Shown: positions 1 through 7,575 of the stretch, piece by piece
How positions within the stretch are numbered: the stretch's first letter is position 1
Layout of the letters: each line of letters begins with the position of its first letter
From: CAYYMD01 sp964472875
GTDB taxonomy: Bacteria > Planctomycetota > Phycisphaerae > SM23-33
NCBI GenBank assembly: GCA_964472875.1
Contig: CAYYMD010000061.1
Span: forward strand, 1-15,137
Length of the DNA stretch: 15,137 nucleotides
Reading direction: 5' to 3'
Position numbers and translations under genes: made by a program
The notes under the pieces: generated by a model
The model's input: the letters and a program-made list of their open reading frames with translations, nothing else
What the model was told of the DNA's origin: nothing
Database searches by the model: none

Positions 1-172
1 CTTGTAAAATAGAGACTTGCAAACGATTTTCAGAGGCGCGTTGAAGACAGGAAATTACGTAAGCGCAACAGACCGAACGGACTTTTACAAATCGTTCAAG
101 GGTAAAAAGTAAAATTAGTCAAGGCAGTCACCGGCCCTGAAGTATTCCGTAAGGCGAAATATGTTACGCCGC

Positions 173-1507
173 TCAGACCTTCGCTGGCTTGGGCGCCTCG
201 TGTACGACTTTCGCCTTTGTGCAATACGCCGCGTAAGAGGCGATTACGATGAAACACACAAGCGGAACCAGATAAGATACGCTTACGTTGCTTATATCGA
301 TTACGAACCCCTGAAGAGGCGTAATCAGCGCGCCGCCAAGGATCGCCATGATTAGTCCGGAAGCGCCCACCTTCGTGTCCTCCCCGAGTTCTCGACTGCC
401 CAGGCCGAAAATGGTCGGGAACATAAGCGACATAAACGCGGAGACTGCAATCAGGGATACGGAACCCATCAGTCCGCCTATAAAGACCACGCTTATCGTA
501 AGGATTGCGGCCAGAACAGCGGCTAAAAGCAGGAGATTGTAATCTTTGAAATATGTCATTAGCCACGTGAACAGGAAGCGGCATAAACCGAAAGAAACCA
601 GCGCCCAGATATGCCAGTGCAGCAGCACATCACTCTGGTCCACCCACTCCAGTTGGTCGGGAATATAGAAGTTGGTGTATGTCCATACGGTTATCTGGGC
701 GCCCACGTAGAAGAATTGGGCCACGACGGCAAATATGTAATTGGGGTTCTTGGCGAGCCGGGCGAAACTTTGTCCGAAATGAAGTTTCCTTGGTTCGGCC
801 ATGTGCGGCATTCTTGTCAAAAGTATCGCCAGCCAGACAATACCGAGAATCGTTCCAATCGCCAGGTAGGGGAAAATCACAATGGCCAGTGTTTTGGGCT
901 GGTCGGCCGTCGGTATGATAAAAGCCAGTTCGCCCTGCGTGGCCTTATCGAGGTTTTTCCATGGTTCGAGTTTTTCCATGACCAGGTAACCGCACAGCAG
1001 AATCCCGATAACAGAGCCCACGGGGTTGAACGCCTGAGCAAGGTTAAGCCGCCGTGTCGCCGTCTCGGCCGGGCCGAGTGAGAGAATATAGGGATTGGCG
1101 CTTGTCTCCAGAATGGACAGGCCCGACGCCAATACCAGGTATGCAACAAGAAACGTCCAGAAAGTAAGTGTCTGGCTGGCCGGATACAGCAGAAAACACC
1201 CCAGTGCATATATACCCAATCCTATCAGCACGCCCGCTTTATAGGAGAATTTCCTGTTGATAAGCGCCGCCGGTATGGCCAGGCAGAAGTAGCCGCCGTA
1301 GAAGGCGAACTGGATAAGCGACGACTGAAAAGTGCTAAGGTCAGGAAATATGGATTTGAACGCCTTGACCAGCGGGTCGGTGAGGTTATTGGCGATTCCC
1401 CACCACATGAAGCAACTCGACAGGAGTATGAACGGAAGGATTATGCCCTTTGGCAGCAGTTTCGCCTTAGTCCCGTCATTGGGATTCTGTATATCTGAAT
1501 TTGTCAC
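173..1507 (-). CDS. fucP: FucP/GluP-type MFS sugar:proton symporter
   Basis: A 444-residue inner-membrane protein of the major facilitator superfamily, in the L-fucose/glucose/galactose permease branch, with hydrophobic stretches along its whole length consistent with 12 membrane helices. Residues that are functionally important in E. coli FucP can be matched by context: D44 in NNLTDPLVKAF (FucP D46), E134 in LETSANPY (FucP E135) and N155 in RLNLAQAFN (FucP N162). The start is a GTG at 1505-1507, chosen because AGGAGA lies seven bases upstream (complement of 1515-1520). It is transcribed leftward, alone, and divergently from the peptidase gene. The family is certain; the substrate is not, because this branch carries L-fucose, glucose, galactose, mannose or N-acetylglucosamine. 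No sugar-specific enzyme lies beside it to decide. Confidence 0.9.
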   Translation of the reverse strand: MTNSDIQNPNDGTKAKLLPKGIILPFILLSSCFMWWGIANNLTDPLVKAFKSIFPDLSTFQSSLIQFAFYGGYFCLAIPAALINRKFSYKAGVLIGLGIYALGCFLLYPASQTLTFWTFLVAYLVLASGLSILETSANPYILSLGPAETATRRLNLAQAFNPVGSVIGILLCGYLVMEKLEPWKNLDKATQGELAFIIPTADQPKTLAIVIFPYLAIGTILGIVWLAILLTRMPHMAEPRKLHFGQSFARLAKNPNYIFAVVAQFFYVGAQITVWTYTNFYIPDQLEWVDQSDVLLHWHIWALVSFGLCRFLFTWLMTYFKDYNLLLLAAVLAAILTISVVFIGGLMGSVSLIAVSAFMSLMFPTIFGLGSRELGEDTKVGASGLIMAILGGALITPLQGFVIDISNVSVSYLVPLVCFIVIASYAAYCTKAKVVHEAPKPAKV

Positions 1508-1554
1508 GGTTCGGTCTCCTGTAAATCTTTTTCCGAATTTAGAATACGTATTAG

Positions 1555-1583
1555 ATATTTAAGCATGCTGTCGCACAAGTCAA
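1555..1583 (-). promoter_or_regulatory. candidate promoter for the sugar permease
   Basis: On the minus strand, TTGACT (complement of 1578-1583, five of six matches to the -35 consensus) is followed after 17 bases by AAATAT (complement of 1555-1560, three of six). Between this and the permease ribosome-binding site lies the perfect 10-base palindrome AATACGTATT at 1543-1552, which could be an operator. The -10 match is poor, so this is only a candidate. Confidence 0.3.
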
Positions 1584-1644
1584 AAAAACCTCATTGTATC
1601 TTCGGGTAGTTCTGGTTAGTCTGTGCAATCCGGAGATTATGATT

Positions 1645-2724
1645 ATGTCAAAAGAATCAGAAAAATACACTCGCAGAAGGCGAAGACTCGTAAAAAAACT
1701 TTCCGTCCCGGCTGCGATAATTTCGGCGCCCGAAGACGTTACATACCTCAGCGGTTTTACCGGCGAGGATTCCTGGCTGCTCCTTGGCAGAGGATGTGGG
1801 CACCTTATCACGGATGGGCGATTTACCGAACAGGCCCAAAAGCAATGCCCGGAACTGGAGGTTCATACCCGAAAAAAGAGCAGGTCCAAAGTGTGCAGGA
1901 AAATCCTCTCCGGCCGGCGAATCCGCCGCGTGGCCGTCCAGGCCGAGCACCTTACAATTGCCGCAAGGGACAGCATTGCCAGGGACATGAAAGGTATCCG
2001 GCTGGTGCCGGCCGAAGGAGTTGTATCGGGGCTTCGGATTATCAAAGATAAGGATGAAATATGTGCTATCCGCCGGGCCGTGAAGGTCGCCCAACAGGCG
2101 TTCGCCCGCTTGCTCGCCGGTGGCGTGAGCAAACTTATCGGGCGGCGGGAACGTGAGATTGCGGCCGATTTGGAATATTATATGAAACTGGCCGGCGCCG
2201 ACGGACCGTCCTTCCCTACGATAGTAGCGGCCGGTGCTCACGCTTCCGGTCCTCACTGGCGGCCGGACTCGACGAAGCTGCGGGCCGACCAGGTTCTTCT
2301 TATAGACTGGGGGGCTAATGTAGGGGGGTATTGCAGCGACTTGACGCGTGTAATGTTCACCGGTAGAATCCCCCCGAAATTGGCCCGAATGTACCGTGTG
2401 GTTTATTCGGCCCAGGCGGCCGCAATTGACGCCATTCGCCCCGGCGTGGCATATAAGACCGTTGACGCCGCCGCCCGCGAGGTAATCGACAGGGCCGGCT
2501 TCGGCGATAATTTTGGCCATGGCATTGGGCACGGGCTGGGACTTGTCGTTCACGATGTGCCCCGCCTGGGGCCGGGTCTGAATGAGCGGCTGCGAAAAGG
2601 CATGGTCGTTACCGTTGAGCCGGGAATATACATACCCGGCCTCGGCGGTGTCAGAATAGAAGACGATATCGAGGTAACCGCCCGCGGTTACCGTCGGCTC
2701 AGTAAGAAGGCGCGAAAATTATAA
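1645..2724 (+). CDS. pepQ: M24 family metallopeptidase, Xaa-Pro dipeptidase/aminopeptidase
   Basis: A cytoplasmic aminopeptidase of the creatinase/prolidase fold that cleaves an N-terminal residue from a following proline. The start at 1645 gives 359 residues, normal for PepQ/PapA-type enzymes, and has GGAG at 1632-1635 nine bases upstream. The reading frame is open back to a TTG at 1594, but that extension has no ribosome-binding site. Residues 1-130 form the creatinase N-domain (EDVTYLSGFTGEDSW) and 135-359 the pita-bread catalytic domain. All five dinuclear-metal ligands are present: D221 (LLIDWGAN), D232 (CSDLTR), H296 (GHGIGHGLG), E325 (VTVEPGIY) and E339 (RIEDDIEV). H303 in VVHDVP is also conserved. 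It lies 61 bases upstream of accB, an arrangement common in bacteria. PepQ versus PapA specificity cannot be told apart here. Confidence 0.9.
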   Translation: MSKESEKYTRRRRRLVKKLSVPAAIISAPEDVTYLSGFTGEDSWLLLGRGCGHLITDGRFTEQAQKQCPELEVHTRKKSRSKVCRKILSGRRIRRVAVQAEHLTIAARDSIARDMKGIRLVPAEGVVSGLRIIKDKDEICAIRRAVKVAQQAFARLLAGGVSKLIGRREREIAADLEYYMKLAGADGPSFPTIVAAGAHASGPHWRPDSTKLRADQVLLIDWGANVGGYCSDLTRVMFTGRIPPKLARMYRVVYSAQAAAIDAIRPGVAYKTVDAAAREVIDRAGFGDNFGHGIGHGLGLVVHDVPRLGPGLNERLRKGMVVTVEPGIYIPGLGGVRIEDDIEVTARGYRRLSKKARKL

Positions 2725-2785
2725 AATTCAGTTCCATGCCGCTTCCGTGCGGATTCGCGGCGGCCCAAAACACAGGAAAAACCAG

Positions 2786-3256
2786 ATGAATATCAGAGAT
2801 GTAAAGAAACTCGTGGAACTCATGGTTGAAAACGACCTCAACGAGTTGGACATAAGCGACAGCGAGAGCCGGATACTGCTTCGGCGCGGACAGGGTGGCG
2901 CGCCTGTGGTTACGACCATGCCCGCGGCCGGGGCGCCGGCGGCTCCTGCGGCCCAGGCGCCGGCCGAGACTCCGCCGCAGGCGCAGGAGCAGCCGCCCGC
3001 CGAGGAGCAGGAGGAACTTATCGAGGTAAAGAGCCCGATGGTGGGGACCTTCTATACCGCCCCGAGCCCCGACAGCGACCCATACGTCTCGAACGGTTCG
3101 CACATTAATGACGATACGGTCGTCTGCATCATCGAGGCCATGAAGGTCATGAACGAAATCAAGGCCGAGTGCACCGGCACCGTTTCGGAAATATGCGTTA
3201 AAAACGCCCAGCCGGTGGAGTTCGGCCAGGTGCTCTTCCGGGTTAAACCGGACTAA
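2786..3256 (+). CDS. accB: acetyl-CoA carboxylase biotin carboxyl carrier protein
   Basis: The biotin carrier subunit of acetyl-CoA carboxylase, which shuttles carboxylate from biotin carboxylase to the carboxyltransferase in the first committed step of fatty-acid synthesis. The 156-residue protein has an N-terminal helical part (1-36), a flexible Ala/Pro/Glu/Gln-rich linker (about 38-76) and a biotinyl domain (about 78-156). The attachment site is K120 in IIEAMKVMNEIKAE, with the typical biotinyl E-A-M-K-V-M signature. The ATG at 2786 is chosen because AGGA at 2774-2777 lies eight bases upstream; a GTG at 2747 would add 13 residues unlike the family N-terminus. It is followed after 28 bases by accC, so the two are very probably cotranscribed. 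Confidence 0.95.
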   Translation: MNIRDVKKLVELMVENDLNELDISDSESRILLRRGQGGAPVVTTMPAAGAPAAPAAQAPAETPPQAQEQPPAEEQEELIEVKSPMVGTFYTAPSPDSDPYVSNGSHINDDTVVCIIEAMKVMNEIKAECTGTVSEICVKNAQPVEFGQVLFRVKPD

Positions 3257-3284
3257 GGCGCCATAAACCGGCGAGGAACCGGAA

Positions 3285-4736
3285 ATGTTTTCCCGAATAC
3301 TCATAGCCAATCGTGGTGAAATCGCCCTGCGGATTATCAGGGCGTGCAAGGAACTCGGCGTGGAGTCGGTGGCGGTTTATTCCGAGGCCGACCACGACGC
3401 CAGTTACCTGCATCTTGCCGACGAGCGAATATGCATCGGGCCGGGCCCGTCGTCGGACAGTTACCTCAACATCGCCCGCATTATAGCCGCGGCCGAAATT
3501 GCCGACGTCGAGGCCATACATCCCGGCTACGGATTTCTGGCCGAAAACGCCCACTTCGCCGAGATCTGCCGCAACTGCAAAATCGAGTTCATAGGTCCGG
3601 ATACCGAATCCATGCGGGCTGTCGGCGACAAAATCCGCGCCAAGGAAATCGCAAAGTCGGCCAGAGTGCCCACGGCGCCCGACAGTCTGGACGCACAGAG
3701 AGAGGGCATTTACGGCGCAAAAGAACAAGCCGGTGAAGACGGCTCTTCGGCGCAGAAGCCGCTGCTTGGAGCAGTGGACGACGTGAACGACGCCGTGAAG
3801 GTGGCCGGCTGGATGGGCTACCCGGTGGCGCTTAAGGCGGCCGCCGGCGGCGGGGGGCGCGGAATACGTTTCGCCCACAACGAGGCCACGCTGCGAAACC
3901 TCTTCAAGCAGGCCCAGAACGAAGCGCAGGCGGCGTTCGGCGACGGCCGGCTATACATGGAAAAATGCGTGGAAAACTTCCGCCACATCGAGGTGCAGAT
4001 ACTCGGCGACATGAACGGGCACGTGGTTCACCTTTTCGAACGCGAGTGCTCCGTCCAGCGCCGCAGGCAAAAGGTAATCGAGGAGACGCCCGCACCCGGC
4101 CTGGACGGCGAACTCCGCGAGGAAATCTGCAACTCGGCCGTCCGCCTGGCAAAGCAGGTCGGCTATCACAACGCCGGCACGGTCGAGTTTATGCTTGCCG
4201 ACGACGGAAAGTTCTACTTCCTTGAGGTGAACGCGCGAATCCAGGTTGAACACCCAATAACGGAGATGGTTACCGGGCAGGACCTGGTCAAGTGGCAGTT
4301 GAAACTCGCCTCCGGCCAGCCGCTGGAGCTGAAGCAGCGCCAGATATCTCAGCAGGGCCACAGCATAGAGTGCCGTATAAACGCAGAGGACCCCGACCAC
4401 GGCTTCCGTCCCTCGCCGGGGCGCCTCGAGGCGTTCGTGGCTCCGGGCGGACTCGGCGTGCGGTGGGATTCGCACGTGTACCAGGGATACAACATCCCCC
4501 CGAACTACGACAGTCTCATCGGCAAACTTGTGGTTCACCAGCCGGACCGAATGCAGGCCATCGCCACAGCAAGGCGAGCCCTGGACGAATTCGTCCTGTA
4601 TCCCACCAAGACATCCATCCCGCTTTGCAAGAGGGTCCTGGAGCATCCCAGGTTCGTCCGCGGCCGGTGGAATACTACTTTCATAGAGAGCCACATGCTG
4701 ACCGATAAAATGAAATCCGGGGGCGCGGGCCGCTGA
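3285..4736 (+). CDS. accC: acetyl-CoA carboxylase, biotin carboxylase subunit with an internal insertion
   Basis: ATP-grasp enzyme that carboxylates the biotin on AccB using ATP and bicarbonate. The N-terminal pre-ATP-grasp domain begins ILIANRGEIALRIIRA. ATP and biotin residues can be placed against E. coli AccC: K116 (VGDK), K184 (ALKAAAGGGGRG, E. coli K159), H234 (FRHIEVQ), K263 (RQKVIEE), E301 and E314 (FLEVNARIQVEHP). At 483 residues it is about 34 longer than the 449-residue E. coli protein. Most of the excess lies at about 133-172, a hydrophilic stretch between VPTAP and the GYPVALKA strand. GAGGA at 3273-3277 precedes the ATG by seven bases. The catalytic residues are intact, so activity is expected. 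It closes the pepQ-accB-accC block; no carboxyltransferase genes (accA/accD) lie in the window. Confidence 0.95.
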   Translation: MFSRILIANRGEIALRIIRACKELGVESVAVYSEADHDASYLHLADERICIGPGPSSDSYLNIARIIAAAEIADVEAIHPGYGFLAENAHFAEICRNCKIEFIGPDTESMRAVGDKIRAKEIAKSARVPTAPDSLDAQREGIYGAKEQAGEDGSSAQKPLLGAVDDVNDAVKVAGWMGYPVALKAAAGGGGRGIRFAHNEATLRNLFKQAQNEAQAAFGDGRLYMEKCVENFRHIEVQILGDMNGHVVHLFERECSVQRRRQKVIEETPAPGLDGELREEICNSAVRLAKQVGYHNAGTVEFMLADDGKFYFLEVNARIQVEHPITEMVTGQDLVKWQLKLASGQPLELKQRQISQQGHSIECRINAEDPDHGFRPSPGRLEAFVAPGGLGVRWDSHVYQGYNIPPNYDSLIGKLVVHQPDRMQAIATARRALDEFVLYPTKTSIPLCKRVLEHPRFVRGRWNTTFIESHMLTDKMKSGGAGR

Positions 4737-4847
4737 TTTCAACCACGCCGCAGAATTGCAATGTATTGAGTGAAGTCGTTTTGTAACATCGCAGGAAAGG
4801 AATCGAACGCATACCGAAGTTGTTAATTCCAACAGGAGATAAGCCAA

Positions 4848-6065
4848 ATGGCCAAGACAATCAAAGGAAACGCGGTTATAGGACAGTCGGGAGGCCCCAC
4901 GGCGGTTATCAACCAGTCGCTGGCGGGCGTGATAGAAAAAGTCGCCGAATTCGACGACGTCGAGCAGTTGCTGGGCGCCAGGCACGGCGTCAGGGGCGTC
5001 ATCGAGGAGAATTTCATCAATCTCGATAACGTCGACGCCGGTTTGCTTCAGCGCGTGGCCGATACGCCCTGCGCGGCGCTTGGTTCGACCCGCGACAAGC
5101 CGGATGAGGAATACTGCGAGAAGATTTTCCGCGTGCTCGAGAAAAACAACGTCCGCTACTTCTTCTACATCGGCGGCAACGACTCGGCCGACACCGCGCG
5201 AATCGTGCAGCAGCGCGCTTCCGATGCGGACTACGAACTGCGCGTGTTCCATATTCCAAAGACCATCGACAACGACCTGCGCGTCACGGACCACTGCCCG
5301 GGCTATGGTTCGGCGGCCAAGTTCGTCGCCTCGGCCGTGATGGGCGATGACCGCGACAGCGCATCTCTGCCGGGTGTGAAGATTGACGTGATTATGGGCC
5401 GCCACGCCGGCTGGCTCGCGGCCGCGACCGCCCTGGCAAAGACCGACGCCCCCGACGGGCCGCACCTTATCTACGTGCCCGAGGCGCCGGTGTCGGAAGA
5501 GAAATTCGTCGAAGAGGTGGCCGAGGTTTACGGCAAATACGGCCGCTGCCTGATTTGCCTCTCCGAGGGCATCGAAGACGAGCAGGGCCAGCCGTGGGGC
5601 GTCAAGGTTACACAGACCGCCGAGCGCGACAGCCACGGCAACGTCCAGTTGTCCGGCAGCGGAGCGCTGGGCGATTTCATGGCGAACATCGTCAAAACGA
5701 AGGTGGCCGAAAAACTCGGCGTGGAGAAACTCCGCGTCCGCGCCGATACGTTCGGTTACCTCCAGAGAAGTTTCGCCGGATACGCCTCGCAGGTCGACCG
5801 CGACGAGGCCCGCCTGGCCGGACGAACGGCCGTCGAATACGCCATGGCCGGCGAACTCAACGGGTCGGTCGCCTTCAAGCGCACCGGCGAGGGCGACAAC
5901 TACGCCATCGAGTGCTTCCGGGCCGAACTTACCGACGTGGCACGCGAAACCAAGTCGCTGCCGCCGGAGTACATCAACGACCAGGCCAACGGCGTCACCG
6001 ACAAGTTCCTCGCGTACGTCAGGCCGCTGGTCGGCGAACTGCCGCAAATCGGCAAACTCGCCTGA
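4848..6065 (+). CDS. pfp: pyrophosphate-dependent 6-phosphofructokinase
   Basis: Cytoplasmic glycolytic enzyme that reversibly phosphorylates fructose 6-phosphate to fructose 1,6-bisphosphate, with pyrophosphate as donor. The 405-residue length matches single-subunit bacterial PPi enzymes. Residues 10-22 (VIGQSGGPTAVIN) form the phosphate loop, IGGNDS (108-113) the second donor loop, PKTIDND (137-143) holds the catalytic base D141, and GRHAGWL (184-190) helps bind the sugar phosphate. Two residues argue for PPi rather than ATP: D112, where ATP enzymes have Gly in GGDG, and K138, where they have Gly in PGTIDND. AGGAGA at 4834-4839 precedes the ATG by eight bases. It is separated from accC by 111 bases and followed by a strong hairpin, so it may be its own transcription unit. 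The PPi assignment rests on family knowledge of these two positions. Confidence 0.92.
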   Translation: MAKTIKGNAVIGQSGGPTAVINQSLAGVIEKVAEFDDVEQLLGARHGVRGVIEENFINLDNVDAGLLQRVADTPCAALGSTRDKPDEEYCEKIFRVLEKNNVRYFFYIGGNDSADTARIVQQRASDADYELRVFHIPKTIDNDLRVTDHCPGYGSAAKFVASAVMGDDRDSASLPGVKIDVIMGRHAGWLAAATALAKTDAPDGPHLIYVPEAPVSEEKFVEEVAEVYGKYGRCLICLSEGIEDEQGQPWGVKVTQTAERDSHGNVQLSGSGALGDFMANIVKTKVAEKLGVEKLRVRADTFGYLQRSFAGYASQVDRDEARLAGRTAVEYAMAGELNGSVAFKRTGEGDNYAIECFRAELTDVARETKSLPPEYINDQANGVTDKFLAYVRPLVGELPQIGKLA

Positions 6066-6091
6066 GACCGGACCACAAACAAATTATCCGT

Positions 6092-6119
6092 CGCGGCGGG
6101 CAGGTACTTGCCCGCCGCG
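6092..6119 (+). terminator. hairpin terminator after the phosphofructokinase gene
   Basis: A perfect 11-base-pair inverted repeat, CGCGGCGGGCA (6092-6102) and TGCCCGCCGCG (6109-6119), encloses a six-base loop, 26 bases after the pfp stop. The stem is very GC-rich, but only GTTCGT follows instead of a run of T, so termination may be partial or factor-assisted. It separates pfp from hicBA. It may also be one of the GC-rich palindromic units seen elsewhere in the window. Confidence 0.55.
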
Positions 6120-6136
6120 TTCGTATAGGGGATAAT
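6108..6136 (+). promoter_or_regulatory. candidate hicBA promoter overlapping the terminator stem
   Basis: TTGCCC (6108-6113, four of six -35 matches) is followed after 17 bases by GATAAT (6131-6136, five of six -10 matches). The -35 lies inside the right arm of the preceding hairpin. The expected start of transcription would fall at or next to the hicB ATG at 6143, which would leave the AGGGGA at 6127-6132 outside the message. A leaderless message or a different promoter is therefore possible. Confidence 0.3.
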
Positions 6137-6142
6137 AAAAGC

Positions 6143-6364
6143 ATGCCGGATTATGAATTTACCATAGTTATCGAACAGGATGAGGACGGGCGCTTCGTAG
6201 CGGTTTGCCCGGCCCTTCAGGGTTGCTACACCGAAGGCCAAACCGAGCAGGAAGCGAGGGAACTCATCGCCGACGCCATCCGCCTGCATATCAAGGACCG
6301 CCTGGAGCGCGGCGAGCCGATAGGGCGGGAGGTCGGCGCCGAAACCATACGGGTAGCGGTATGA
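6143..6364 (+). CDS. hicB: short HicB-type antitoxin
   Basis: A 73-residue protein of the HicB (UPF0150) family, the antitoxin that masks the HicA RNase. The partial RNase H-like fold is recognisable: YEFTIVIEQDEDGRFVAVCP, then ALQGCYTEGQTEQEARE and the helix LIADAIRLHIKDRLERGEPI. There is no C-terminal ribbon-helix-helix or helix-turn-helix DNA-binding domain, which longer HicB proteins carry, so it belongs to the short form. The ATG at 6143 is chosen because the fold starts there and AGGGGA lies ten bases upstream; the frame is open farther back only inside pfp. Its TGA overlaps the hicA start as ATGA, so the two are translationally coupled. The antitoxin-first order is the reverse of E. 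coli hicAB but common elsewhere. Confidence 0.88.
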   Translation: MPDYEFTIVIEQDEDGRFVAVCPALQGCYTEGQTEQEARELIADAIRLHIKDRLERGEPIGREVGAETIRVAV

Positions 6365-6585
6365 CTCCTCGCCTGCCGGGTGTAACCTCTCGACGAATAA
6401 TTTCGTTACTGCGTAAAAAGGGTTTTGTAAAGGTCAGGCAAAGCGGCTCACATGCAATTTTTCGCCATCCGGATGGCCGACGTACTACCGTCCCCATTCA
6501 TTCCCAAAAAGATATCGGTCGAGGATTATTGAGAAAAATCATGAAGGACACCGACCTGCAAACGGAAGATATAGTTGGGCATTGA
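6361..6585 (+). CDS. hicA: HicA-type mRNA interferase toxin
   Basis: A 74-residue toxin of the HicA/YcfA family with a small dsRBD-like fold. These proteins cleave mRNA independently of translation and stop growth when HicB is lost. Typical features are the N-terminal helix RRIISLLRKKGFVKVRQ, the catalytic H31 in SGSHAIFRHPDG, the strand RRTTVPIHSQKDI and the last helix GLLRKIMKDTDL. All lie at the usual spacing, so the toxin looks intact. It begins at 6361 inside the hicB stop (ATGA). The start of the alpha/beta hydrolase follows 16 bases after its stop, so read-through into that gene is possible. Confidence 0.9.
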   Translation: MTPRLPGVTSRRIISLLRKKGFVKVRQSGSHAIFRHPDGRRTTVPIHSQKDIGRGLLRKIMKDTDLQTEDIVGH

Positions 6586-6601
6586 CAGCGGGACAGCCGC
6601 A

Positions 6602-7453
6602 ATGAGAACTTCGAATCGCAACGGCAGATTGATTTGGAAAATTTTTCGCGTTGCCGTTCTTTCCTACATTGGATTAGTGGTTTTGCTTTACTTTTTACAG
6701 TCCAAGCTGGTTTATCATCCGACCGCCGAGCTGGAGGCCGCGCCGGGCGATGTGGGTTTGTCATACAAGGACGTGCGACTGGCCGCCCCCGACGGCTCCA
6801 AACTGCACGGCTGGTACGTCCCCGCCGACAACGCCACCGCGGCCGTGCTGTTCTGCCACGGAAACGCCGGGAATATTTCGCACCGACTCCAGACGCTGTC
6901 GCAGTGGAACCGGCTCGGGGCGAGCGTGCTGATTTTCGATTACCGCGGCTACGGGCAGAGCGAAGGCAAATGTTGCGAGCAGGGTACTTACGAAGACGCT
7001 GCCGCCGCGTGGCAATACCTGGTTGACCAATGCGGCTTTAGCCCCCGGCAGATTATCATCCACGGCCGTTCGCTGGGCGGGTCGGTGGCCGCTAACCTGG
7101 CCGCCGACCTCGACGACGGCCGCAAGCCCGCCGGCCTGATTGTCGAATCCTCGTTAACGTCGGCGGCCGATTTGGGGGCCGAGAAATTTTTCTTCCTGCC
7201 GGTCCGCTGGCTGTGCCGCTTCGGTTACGACACGGTCACGGCCGTCGGGCGGGCCGGCTGTCCCGTTCTGGTCATCCACAGCCGCGAGGACGATTTAATC
7301 CCCTTCCGCCACGGCCGGAAGATATTCGATGCGGCCTCCAATCCAAAGCGGTTCGTCGAAATCTCCGGAGGTCACAACAACGGCCCGTGGGTCTCGCAGC
7401 CGAAATACGGCCGGGCGCTGGAGAAATTCCTCGAAACCTGCACGGGCGGATAG
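6602..7453 (+). CDS. membrane-anchored alpha/beta hydrolase, ABHD13/Bem46-like
   Basis: A 283-residue serine hydrolase with one N-terminal membrane helix (about 15-33), followed by the motif QSKLVYHPT typical of the Bem46/ABHD13/YfhR-type group. The core has HGNAG (86-90, oxyanion loop), FDYRGYGQSEG (112-122), the nucleophile S157 in HGRSLGGS, the acid D230 or D231 in HSREDDLIP, and H258 in SGGHNNG, so the triad is complete. The hydrolase domain follows the helix, so it would sit on one side of the membrane; which side cannot be told. The ATG at 6602 has a poor ribosome-binding site. A TTG at 6575, overlapping hicA, would add nine residues and suggests possible coupling. The physiological substrate (ester, thioester or lipid) is unknown for this group. 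Confidence 0.85.
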   Translation: MRTSNRNGRLIWKIFRVAVLSYIGLVVLLYFLQSKLVYHPTAELEAAPGDVGLSYKDVRLAAPDGSKLHGWYVPADNATAAVLFCHGNAGNISHRLQTLSQWNRLGASVLIFDYRGYGQSEGKCCEQGTYEDAAAAWQYLVDQCGFSPRQIIIHGRSLGGSVAANLAADLDDGRKPAGLIVESSLTSAADLGAEKFFFLPVRWLCRFGYDTVTAVGRAGCPVLVIHSREDDLIPFRHGRKIFDAASNPKRFVEISGGHNNGPWVSQPKYGRALEKFLETCTGG

Positions 7454-7510
7454 GCGCTTTTTATTCGAGTCGCGCTGCGGCATTTTGCCTGTTAACCTCC
7501 CGCCGTGGTA

Positions 7511-7539
7511 TTGGCGCGGGTTCGAATCATCCATAACAT
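7511..7539 (+). promoter_or_regulatory. candidate promoter for the HAD phosphatase-glycosidase unit
   Basis: TTGGCG (7511-7516, four of six) and TAACAT (7534-7539, four of six) are separated by 17 bases in the 122-base gap after the hydrolase gene. The expected transcript start lies about 30 bases before the HAD start at 7576, leaving room for the good AGGAG at 7565-7569. The hexamer matches are only moderate. Confidence 0.3.
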
Positions 7540-7575
7540 GCGTATTATGTTTAACGAAGACCATAGGAGAAAAAG

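Noticed and set aside
1..110. Inverted pieces TTGTAAAA, AACGATTT and TTTTACAAATCGTT at the left edge
   Set aside because: The pieces match but are not in the order needed for one simple inverted repeat, and the window is cut at base 1, so nothing definite can be said.
1657..2553. 298-codon minus-strand frame opposite pepQ
   Set aside because: Antisense to a gene with all five metal ligands in place; no supporting motif or ribosome-binding site.
3951..6047. 698-codon open frame on the minus strand across accC and pfp
   Set aside because: It lies antisense to two clearly recognised, fully conserved genes and runs across the gap between them. Long antisense frames are expected from GC-rich codon use. 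Its sequence shows no family features.
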